From contig NZ_VMSG01000025.1 of assembly GCF_007713465.1 (NCBI RefSeq), positions 1-64,000 on the forward strand: a stretch of 64,000 nt of DNA, given 5' to 3'. Source of the stretch: Pseudomonas sp. H3(2019) (GTDB taxonomy: Bacteria; Pseudomonadota; Gammaproteobacteria; Pseudomonadales; Pseudomonadaceae). This document shows, in pieces, positions 7,449 to 14,332 of this stretch (the first letter of the stretch is position 1; the number at the start of each line of letters is the position of its first letter). The translations under genes and the position numbers were made by a program. The notes beneath the pieces are model-generated. The model did no database searches. It was not told the origin of the DNA and saw only the letters and a list, made by a program, of their open reading frames with translations.

Positions 7449-8303
7449 TTATTTTTCCTCCAGCAGGTGAGTGGTGAAATCGCTTCGTAGTGCATCGATG
7501 CCTTCCAGTCGCTCGGCGAGATCCGGGCAACGCGGCGTCAGGCAGGCAATCAAGGCTTCGACCTGGGCCAGCGCCGGCACCAGGGTGTCGAAGGCTGACG
7601 CCGACTCCACGGGCGCAGTGATCACCAGATCCGCCATCTCGCGCAGCGGCGAGGCGTAGATATCGGTGAACAGCACGACACGCGCATGCCGGTTCCTGGC
7701 TGCGCTGGCAACGCGCAGTGCCTGGGATTGATAGCGTCGATAGTCGAACACCAGCACCACGTCCTGGCGTTGCACATCGAACAGCCGATCGGGCAGTTGC
7801 GCATTGTCTTCCAGGGCAAAACAGCCCGCACGCAACAGGCGCAAATGATTGAGCAGGTAGTGGGCGAGGAAACTGCTGAAGCGACCGCCGAAGCAATGCA
7901 CTTGATGCCGTGCATCCAGCAGCCATTCGGCCAGAATGCGCACATCTTCGGGTTGGGTCAGGGCCTGGGTTTCGAGCAGGGCGCGGTGACTGTCCGCCAG
8001 GTAATGGGTCCAGACATCGTCTTGCTTGAGGTGCGAACGCGGTTGCAACAGCGCACTGGGCGAGCGCAACCGGTGATCCATGTCGCTGAGTAGCGCGTCC
8101 TGAAAATCGGCATAGCCACCGAAGCCGAGTTTTTTCACCAGGCGCACGATGGTCGGATCGCTGACGCCGGCATGCTCGGACAGGCGTGACATCGGGCCCA
8201 GCCCGTTGCGCGGGTACTGGTCCAGCAATGCACGTATGACTTTGCGTTCCGACGGCGTGAGGTCCAGGCCGGGATCGGTGATCCGGTCTCTGAGTGAGGG
8301 CAT
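7449..8303 (-). CDS. RpiR-family transcriptional regulator
   Basis: This 284-residue protein has an N-terminal RpiR helix-turn-helix (residues ~1-78, including MSRLSEHAGVSDPTIVRLVKKLGFGGYADFQDALL) and a C-terminal SIS sugar-phosphate-type ligand domain (~120-260, with VHCFGGRFSSFLAHYLLNHLRLL and VLFTDIYASPLREMADLVI). ATG 8303 is preceded by AGGAG with 5 bp spacing. It is the first gene of the minus-strand cluster and probably controls it. The TGTA-N8-TACA palindrome at 8364-8379, 60 bp upstream, has the layout of RpiR-family operators and may mediate autoregulation. Confidence 0.9.
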   Translation of the reverse strand: MPSLRDRITDPGLDLTPSERKVIRALLDQYPRNGLGPMSRLSEHAGVSDPTIVRLVKKLGFGGYADFQDALLSDMDHRLRSPSALLQPRSHLKQDDVWTHYLADSHRALLETQALTQPEDVRILAEWLLDARHQVHCFGGRFSSFLAHYLLNHLRLLRAGCFALEDNAQLPDRLFDVQRQDVVLVFDYRRYQSQALRVASAARNRHARVVLFTDIYASPLREMADLVITAPVESASAFDTLVPALAQVEALIACLTPRCPDLAERLEGIDALRSDFTTHLLEEK

Positions 8304-8363
8304 CCGAGCTCCTGCTAGAGGGGTGTGTTGCTTTTATTTCACAATCCGTTAAATCAGTATTTA

Positions 8364-8379
8364 TGTAATTTATGCTACA
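8364..8379. promoter_or_regulatory. Candidate RpiR-type operator
   Basis: The palindrome TGTAATTTATGCTACA (extending to ATGTA/TACAT arms) sits in an AT-rich stretch between the divergent rpiR-type gene and cobF. RpiR-family regulators such as HexR bind TGTA...TACA palindromes, so this is a likely target of the adjacent regulator. Promoter elements here are not clear enough to place. Confidence 0.45.
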
Positions 8380-8561
8380 TGTCTAGTGAATTTTTTCATG
8401 TGCCTGAAAAGCACTAAAGTGGGGCGAAAGTCTTGTCGGACAAGGCCTGCGTGGCTTTCGCCTGATGTTGTACGCTAGTGCTTCATTCCGTGTAGGAAAT
8501 TGGCACGTTTTTCTACGGATAGTCCGTTGGACACGATGACGCACAGCGAGGTGAAGCATCC

Positions 8562-9329
8562 ATGAAGCAGCTACTGGTCATCGGCATCGGTGCCGGCAAT
8601 CCCGAATACATCACCATGCAGGCGGTCAATGCGTTGAACCGGGTCGATGTGTTCTTTCTGATGGACAAGGGGCAGAGCAAGGACAAGCTGATCGACCTGC
8701 GGCGGGAAATATGCGAGCGCTATATCACCGAGCCGGCTTATCGCTTCGTCGAGGCCCACAGCCCCGAGCGGGTGCGCGGCGATGCGGACTACAATGCCAG
8801 CGTCGTAGAGCTGAACCGCGACAAGCAACAGCTCTTCGAGCGCTTGATTAACGAGGAGATGACGGACAACGAATGTGCGGCGTTTCTGGTGTGGGGCGAT
8901 CCGGCGTTGTATGACAGCACCCTGCGGATCTTGCAGGCGATCATAGAGTCCGGTCGTTGTACCTTCAACTTCGAGGTGATTCCCGGCATCAGCAGCGTCC
9001 AGGCCTTGGCGGCGCAGCACAAGGTGCCGTTGAATCGCATTGGGCGCTCCGTTGAAATCACCACCGGCCGCCGGCTGGCTGCGGGCCAGGTCAGCGATGC
9101 CGACAGTCTGGTGGTGATGCTCGACGCAGAAGATTCCTTCAAGCTGGTTGCCGATCAGGAGCAGCAGATTTACTGGGGCGCCTACCTTGGCACGCCGGAT
9201 GAAATTCTCATTTCCGGCAAGCTCAAAGACGTTGCGCAAGAGATAACGCGGGTCAGGAAAGCTGCACGGTTGGCCAACGGCTGGATCATGGACACCTATT
9301 TATTGCGCAAGCCTGAATCGCCAGAGTGA
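8562..9329 (+). CDS. cobF: Precorrin-6A synthase (deacetylating)
   Basis: This 255-residue methyltransferase of the aerobic cobalamin pathway methylates precorrin-5 at C-1 with loss of acetate to give precorrin-6A, using S-adenosylmethionine. The N-terminal LVIGIGAGNPEYITMQAVNALNRVDVFF is the typical tetrapyrrole methylase start, and FLVWGDPALYDSTLRIL and FNFEVIPGISSVQALAAQHKVPLNRIG are the SAM-binding and substrate loops of CobF. GAGGTG precedes ATG 8562. The gene stands alone, divergent from the rpiR-type regulator and convergent with the next gene, with only 9 bp between the two stop codons. Confidence 0.93.
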   Translation: MKQLLVIGIGAGNPEYITMQAVNALNRVDVFFLMDKGQSKDKLIDLRREICERYITEPAYRFVEAHSPERVRGDADYNASVVELNRDKQQLFERLINEEMTDNECAAFLVWGDPALYDSTLRILQAIIESGRCTFNFEVIPGISSVQALAAQHKVPLNRIGRSVEITTGRRLAAGQVSDADSLVVMLDAEDSFKLVADQEQQIYWGAYLGTPDEILISGKLKDVAQEITRVRKAARLANGWIMDTYLLRKPESPE

Positions 9330-9338
9330 GCGCGGTTG

Positions 9339-10676
9339 TCAGTAAACCCAGACTTCCACCCGGCGATTCTTGATTCGTCCTTCATCGGCACTGTTGGCCG
9401 CCACCGGCATTTCGGCGCCGAAGCCACGAATCTCGCGAAACACCACGCCGCTTTTCACCAGCTCGCGGCGCACGGCCATGGCGCGCAGCTTCGAGAGCAG
9501 GGCGGCCCGCTGCGAATCGGTCTTGGCATCGCCGAAGCCAACCAGTGTCACCTGTTTGTTCAGCTTGTCGTGTTGCCTTAAATAGTCGAGTACCCGCGAC
9601 AGGTCCTGTCGGGCCTTGTTGTCCAGGCTGGCGCTGCCTTCTTCGAAGCGAAAATTCACCGTGAGTCGTTGTGCATGCTCAATGATTGCCCGGTAGTCGT
9701 CAGGCATCTGCGGGTTCGGCGTGACGTTCATGGCTTGCACCGTCTGCGCGATAAATCCACTGGCGGCGACAATCGCCTGGCCCTTGCTGCTCTGGGTGAA
9801 TTTCACCAACGCGTCGGCCCAGGGGTTCTGGCCATCAGGCGGCAAATAGAAATACAACCGACGCGACAGCGGATAGTCCTCGGTGGCGATCAGGCTGTTG
9901 AGCGGCAACATCGGCTGTGAGTCGCCATCGACAATCGCCACAGCCTTGGCCTGACGCACGTAAGGCAAGCCGATAAAGCCGATGCCTTGCGGGTCCTGGC
10001 TGACCGCATCGGACAGTTGCTCGCTGGATTCGAAGCGTTTTGCCGAACCCGCCAGCGCTTTCCCGCGATGGCTCAGCAGCAGTTCCTTGAAGGTGTCGTA
10101 GGTGCCCGAATGGTCATCCCGGGCGTAGAGGTTCACCGGGCCACCGGTGCCGCCGAGTGCTTCCCAGGTTTTCACTTCGCCGCTGAAAATCCGCGCCAGT
10201 TGTTCGGTGTTCAGCTGCGTCAGCGGGTTTTGCGGATGCAGGATGATTGCCAGGCCATCGATGGCGATGACTTGCTCGGTGCTCGGGCTTTTCAGGTCGC
10301 CGAGGGTTTCGAGGTCGATCAGTTCGCTGTCCTTGATCGGACGCGAAGACGCCGCCAGGTCGGCACTGGCGTTTTTCAGTGCGGCGAAACCGGTGCTGGA
10401 ACCGTGGGCGGCGATGTCCACGACCACCCGCCGACCCTGGGCTGTCTGGCCGACAATTTGCTGCTCGTTGTCTCTGTCCGAGACTTCGCTATGAACCTTT
10501 TGCAACCCTTGTTCCAGCAACAACCCTTTGACCAGCGCCGGGCCCAGGTCCGCACCGATGGTGTTGGAGCCTTGAATGCGCAGGGCAGGGCCACGCTCGG
10601 GTATCGGCAGCTCAGCGGCGGTGGCAGCGAAAGGAAGCAAACCGCAGAGCAGCAGCGGTAACAGAGCGCGCAGCAT
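9339..10676 (-). CDS. PstS-like substrate-binding domain fused to OmpA C-terminal domain
   Basis: This 445-residue envelope protein begins with a signal peptide (residues 1 to ~21, ending FAATAAE). Residues ~35-290 are a PstS-like periplasmic binding fold with GSNTIGADLGPALVKGLL and ARDDHSGTYDTFKELLL. Residues ~320-445 are an OmpA-type peptidoglycan-binding domain ending GRIKNRRVEVWVY. ATG 10676 has AAAGGTG upstream; the longer frame starts with GTG 10700 without a ribosome-binding site. No pst transport genes are adjacent. The fusion would tether a phosphate-type binding domain to the cell wall. The role is unknown; such fusions occur in other pseudomonads. Confidence 0.85.
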   Translation of the reverse strand: MLRALLPLLLCGLLPFAATAAELPIPERGPALRIQGSNTIGADLGPALVKGLLLEQGLQKVHSEVSDRDNEQQIVGQTAQGRRVVVDIAAHGSSTGFAALKNASADLAASSRPIKDSELIDLETLGDLKSPSTEQVIAIDGLAIILHPQNPLTQLNTEQLARIFSGEVKTWEALGGTGGPVNLYARDDHSGTYDTFKELLLSHRGKALAGSAKRFESSEQLSDAVSQDPQGIGFIGLPYVRQAKAVAIVDGDSQPMLPLNSLIATEDYPLSRRLYFYLPPDGQNPWADALVKFTQSSKGQAIVAASGFIAQTVQAMNVTPNPQMPDDYRAIIEHAQRLTVNFRFEEGSASLDNKARQDLSRVLDYLRQHDKLNKQVTLVGFGDAKTDSQRAALLSKLRAMAVRRELVKSGVVFREIRGFGAEMPVAANSADEGRIKNRRVEVWVY

Positions 10677-10753
10677 CAGGCCGACACCTTTCAAGGTCAC
10701 AGGAAGTGTCGGGAGAATAAGACATTAAGGTTGCTGAAATATGACGACACAAT

Positions 10754-10774
10754 GATCGTTCCCACGCTCTGCGA
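10754..10774. repeat. Truncated repeat fragment beside copy B
   Basis: Positions 10754-10774 repeat the first ~20 bases of the palindromic element (GATCGTTCCCACGCTCTGCG) and then stop, 2 bp before the full copy begins at 10777. This looks like a broken element with a second one inserted next to or into it. Confidence 0.7.
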
Positions 10775-10776
10775 TT

Positions 10777-10880
10777 GATCGTTCCCACGCACCTGCGTGG
10801 GAATGCAGCCCGTGACGCTCCGCGTCACTGGACGCGGAGCGTCCCCAGAGGCGTTACCACGCAGGAGCGTGGGAACGATC
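10777..10880 (-). repeat. ~110-bp palindromic repeat, copy B
   Basis: A full element with outer arms GATCGTTCCCACGC and GCGTGGGAACGATC. The asymmetric inner spacer places it in the opposite orientation to copies A, D and E. It lies between the PstS/OmpA-like gene and the 3' end of xthA. Confidence 0.85.
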
Positions 10881-10900
10881 GATGTCTCGAAATGCAGCGA

Positions 10901-11713
10901 TCAGCTCAGCTCAAGCCAGATCGGTGCATGGTCCGAGGGTTTTTCCATGCCACGCAGTTCGTAGTCGACACCGGCGGCCTTGACCCGTGGCAACAGCCCC
11001 TGGGAGGCCATGATCAAGTCGATGCGCAGGCCGCGCTTGGGCTCGTCTTCAAAACCACGGCTGCGGTAATCGAACCAGCTGAAGCGGTCGGTCACGTCCG
11101 GGTTCAGGTGGCGGAAGCTGTCCACCAGGCCCCAGTTCTTCAAACGGGCCATCCACTCGCGCTCTTCCGGCAGGAAGCTGCATTTACCGGTTTTCAGCCA
11201 GCGCTTCATGCTGTCCGGGCCGATGCCGATGTCGCAGTCTTCCGGGGAAATGTTCACATCGCCCATCACCACCAGCGGCTGGTCATTGCTGAACTGGGTT
11301 TCGAGCAGCGTCTGCAAGTCATTGTAGAAGCGCTCCTTGGCCGGGAACTTGGTCGGGTGGTCGCGGCTTTCACCCTGTGGGAAATAGCCGTTCATGATCG
11401 TCACCGGTACGCCGTTGGCATCGGCGAACGTGCCCCAGATGAAGCGGCGCTGGGCGTCTTCTTCATCGCTGGCAAAGCCTTTGTGCAACGCGAGCGGTGC
11501 CTGACGTGACAACAGGGCGACGCCGTAATGACCTTTTTGGCCGTGGAAGCTCACGTGATAGCCCAGCGCCTCAAGCTCGGCGAGCGGGAACTGGACGTCG
11601 TCGACCTTGGTTTCCTGCAAGCCGATGACGTCCGGCTGGTGCTTCTCGATCAGTGCCGCCAGTTGATGGGGGCGGGCGCGCAGGCCATTGATGTTGAACG
11701 AGACGATCTTCAT
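10901..11713 (-). CDS. xthA: Exodeoxyribonuclease III
   Basis: This 270-residue enzyme of the endonuclease/exonuclease/phosphatase superfamily acts in base-excision repair as the major AP endonuclease and 3'-5' exonuclease. Landmarks in order: MKIVSFNINGLRAR at the start, VIGLQETKVDD with the metal-binding Glu, GHYGVALLSR, NGYFPQGESRDHPTKFPAKERFY, VVMGDVNISPEDCDIG, and the C-terminal GLRIDLIMAS and SDHAPIWLEL catalytic motifs. I start it at ATG 11713, where family members begin, with CCAGGACT as a weak ribosome-binding site; the frame stays open to 11752. It appears to be a single-gene transcript. Confidence 0.95.
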   Translation of the reverse strand: MKIVSFNINGLRARPHQLAALIEKHQPDVIGLQETKVDDVQFPLAELEALGYHVSFHGQKGHYGVALLSRQAPLALHKGFASDEEDAQRRFIWGTFADANGVPVTIMNGYFPQGESRDHPTKFPAKERFYNDLQTLLETQFSNDQPLVVMGDVNISPEDCDIGIGPDSMKRWLKTGKCSFLPEEREWMARLKNWGLVDSFRHLNPDVTDRFSWFDYRSRGFEDEPKRGLRIDLIMASQGLLPRVKAAGVDYELRGMEKPSDHAPIWLELS

Positions 11714-11807
11714 GGTCGGCAGTCCTGGCAAAACTGCGATGCTAGCTGACATGTACGAAGTCAGCCAGCATGGCAGTAGGGTAGATGCACTGCTAATGTC
11801 CTTTAGT

Positions 11808-11819
11808 GTGGGAACGATC
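11808..11819. repeat. Short remnant of the palindromic repeat end
   Basis: GTGGGAACGATC matches the last 12 bases of the dispersed palindromic element, with no other part of the element beside it. It may be a deletion relic or chance. A GC hairpin (GGGGC/GCCCC) follows at ~11854-11869 in the leader of the GNAT gene. Confidence 0.4.
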
Positions 11820-11888
11820 AGCGTTGTAGCGGGTTCGTACTTATAAGAACGGGGCCATTTTAGCCCCGCTCAGGGGAGATAAACCGTC

Positions 11889-12539
11889 ATGCCTGAAACC
11901 TCAACTGCCATTGCTGATGTCCACCGGCTCGACAGTGGCTATTCGCACGAAGCTCGCTCCTTGCTGTACCACGCCTATCGACACGAGCCAGTCTTCAAGT
12001 ACTTGTTCGAGGCTGAACGCCCTGGCTATGAACACCGGGTCCGGGCCACGGTACGGGAACTGGTCGAACAGCATTTTGTGCAGGAATTGCCGGCGATCGG
12101 TCTGTTGATCAATGACCGGTTGATCGGCATTGCACTGATCGCGCCGCCGCAACGTCGTCTGGGCATTACCGAAAGTTGGGCCTGGCGCCTGCGGATGGTG
12201 CTGAGCGCCGGGTTGCGTTGTACCCGGCGTTATCTGGAGTATCACGCGGCGGTGGCGGCCTGCCTGCCATCGGACTCGGTGCATGTTCTGCCGTTGCTGG
12301 GGATTCATCCGGAGTTTCAAGGCCGGCACTTCGGCGAGCAGTTGCTCACAGCCGTGCATAACTGGTGCGCGGTCGATGAGCATTCCCAAGGTGTAGTACT
12401 CGACACTGGGAATCCGCGTTATCTGGAGTTCTATAAGCGTCAGGGTTATGAAGAAATTGGCGAAGTTGCTGTAGGGCCTGTTCTCGAGCACGTGTTTTTC
12501 CACGCCAATCCGCAGGTGTTACATAGCGCAACAGGTTGA
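11889..12539 (+). CDS. GNAT-family N-acetyltransferase
   Basis: This 216-residue protein carries the GNAT acetyl-CoA-binding motif at LLGIHPEFQGRHFGEQLL (residues ~137-154), followed by VVLDTGNPRYLEFYKRQGYEEIGEV, the usual C-terminal strand and helix. The N-terminal third (YHAYRHEPVFKYLFEAERPGYEHRVRATVREL) resembles GNAT enzymes of unknown substrate that are common in pseudomonads. GGGGAGA precedes ATG 11889. It lies 65 bp upstream of tamA on the same strand and may be co-transcribed, but no functional link to the translocation module is evident. Confidence 0.85.
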   Translation: MPETSTAIADVHRLDSGYSHEARSLLYHAYRHEPVFKYLFEAERPGYEHRVRATVRELVEQHFVQELPAIGLLINDRLIGIALIAPPQRRLGITESWAWRLRMVLSAGLRCTRRYLEYHAAVAACLPSDSVHVLPLLGIHPEFQGRHFGEQLLTAVHNWCAVDEHSQGVVLDTGNPRYLEFYKRQGYEEIGEVAVGPVLEHVFFHANPQVLHSATG

Positions 12540-12604
12540 GGTCGAACTTTTGTACAGATTGTTCGCTCTATCACGCCCCTACGCTCGTGATAGCATCCGC
12601 GCCT

Positions 12605-14332
12605 ATGAAGTTTCCAGGAAGATTTACCAGCGGTTTACTCGTGCTGTTCAGCAGTGTAGCGGCCCTGGCGCAAAGTGAATTGGACGTCAGGATCAAACCG
12701 TCCAACGATGAACTGAAGGCCAATATAGAGGGCTATATCGGCGGCCTCGGCGATCGCGATGAGGAAGCCTTGTTGCGCTTTCGTCGTGGCGCCGAAGAGC
12801 AGGCCCGCAAGGCCGCCCAGGCCTTGGGTTATTACCAGCCCCATATAGAAAGCGAAGTCAAAAACGGCAAGTCGCCAACGTTGGTGTTGAACATCGATCC
12901 CGGCGAGCCGGTGCATTTGCGCAACGTGACCATTCGTGTCGACGGTCCGGCTGCCAGCCTCAAATCCTTTCGTGTGCCCAAGAGCGACCTGCTCTCATCC
13001 GGTGCTGTGCTCAATCATGGCCATTACGAAGACGCCAAGCGGCTGATCCAGAATCAGGCTTCGCGCTTCGGCTTTTTCAGTGGGCGCTTTACCAGCCAGA
13101 AACTGTTGGTCGACCCTCGGGCCGGCGTCGCGGACATCGAGCTGATTTACGACAGCGGCCCGCGTTATGCCTTGGGCAAGGTCAGTTTTACCGGCGATAC
13201 GCCGTTCGACGAAGACCTGCTGCAACGCATGGTGCCGTTCAAGAGCGGGGCACCGTATGACTCCGAACTGATCGCCGAACTCAATCAGGCGTTGCAAACG
13301 AGCGGCTATTTCGACGCGGTGCGGGTTGATGCGGCGCCGACCGCTGCGGCCAATGACGTGATTCCGGTGGCGGTCAAACTCGACACGCGCAAACCGCGCA
13401 CCATGGGCCTGGGGCTGGGCTTTTCGACTGACGTCGGGCCGCGGGCCAAGGCCAACTGGACCCGACACTGGGTCAATGCCGAAGGCCACAGTTATGGCTG
13501 GGAAGCGGAAGTCTCGGCGCCACGGCAGAACGTCGGCCTCTGGTACGACGTACCACTGGATCCGCCACTCACCGACAAACTGCGGTTTGCCGGTGGTTAT
13601 CAAAATGAAGAGCTGGCCAACACCGACAGCCTGAGCAAGTTGCTGACTCTTGGGCCTGAATGGCACAGCAAATTGCCCAGCGGCTGGCAGCGGGTGATTT
13701 CGTTGAAATGGCAACGCGAGGAGTATCGCCTCGGCGACGATTCGGGCCTGAGTACCTTGCTGATGCCCGGCATCAGTTATTCCTATCTGCGCAGTGATAA
13801 CCGCATCGACCCGCACAACGGTTATCGCCTGCAATTCGAGAGCAAGGTGGCCAAGCAAGGGTTGGGTTCGGACACCAACGTGGTGTATGGCACCGCATTG
13901 GTCAAAGGCATCACCACCGTGTGGGACAACCATCGGTTCCTCGCTCGCGCACAGCTCGGTGGCAGTGCCACCAATGGTTATCGAACCATACCGCCGTCAT
14001 TGCGCTTCTTTGCCGGTGGCGATCAGAGCGTGCGCGGCTACGACTACCAGAGTCTGTCGCCGGAAAACTCCGCCGGCGAGCGCGTGGGTGGGCGCTACAT
14101 GGTGGCTGGCAGCGTCGAGTATCAATATTCCATCGCCGAAAAGTGGCGCATCGCAACCTTTGTCGATCAGGGCAACTCGTTTAACACGCTGGACCTGCCG
14201 AGCCTCAAGACCGGGGTCGGCGTTGGCGTGCGCTGGGTTTCGCCGGTCGGGCCGATCCGCCTCGACCTGGCCCATGCGCTGGATGATCCCGGTGGTATTC
14301 GTTTGCACTTTTCCATGGGGCCTGAGCTGTGA
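12605..14332 (+). CDS. tamA: Autotransporter assembly outer-membrane protein TamA
   Basis: This 575-residue Omp85-family protein has a signal peptide (residues 1-22, cleavage after VAALA), periplasmic POTRA domains over ~25-260 (for example LGKVSFTGDTPFDEDLLQRMVPFKSGAPYD), and a C-terminal 16-stranded barrel domain with the conserved RFFAGGDQSVRGYDYQSL and the terminal GPIRLDLAHALDDPGGIRLHFSMGPEL. With TamB it forms the translocation and assembly module used for autotransporters and, in more recent work, for envelope lipid transport. ATG 12605 gives the signal peptide directly; the frame upstream to 12536 lacks one. It overlaps tamB by 4 bp. Confidence 0.93.
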   Translation: MKFPGRFTSGLLVLFSSVAALAQSELDVRIKPSNDELKANIEGYIGGLGDRDEEALLRFRRGAEEQARKAAQALGYYQPHIESEVKNGKSPTLVLNIDPGEPVHLRNVTIRVDGPAASLKSFRVPKSDLLSSGAVLNHGHYEDAKRLIQNQASRFGFFSGRFTSQKLLVDPRAGVADIELIYDSGPRYALGKVSFTGDTPFDEDLLQRMVPFKSGAPYDSELIAELNQALQTSGYFDAVRVDAAPTAAANDVIPVAVKLDTRKPRTMGLGLGFSTDVGPRAKANWTRHWVNAEGHSYGWEAEVSAPRQNVGLWYDVPLDPPLTDKLRFAGGYQNEELANTDSLSKLLTLGPEWHSKLPSGWQRVISLKWQREEYRLGDDSGLSTLLMPGISYSYLRSDNRIDPHNGYRLQFESKVAKQGLGSDTNVVYGTALVKGITTVWDNHRFLARAQLGGSATNGYRTIPPSLRFFAGGDQSVRGYDYQSLSPENSAGERVGGRYMVAGSVEYQYSIAEKWRIATFVDQGNSFNTLDLPSLKTGVGVGVRWVSPVGPIRLDLAHALDDPGGIRLHFSMGPEL

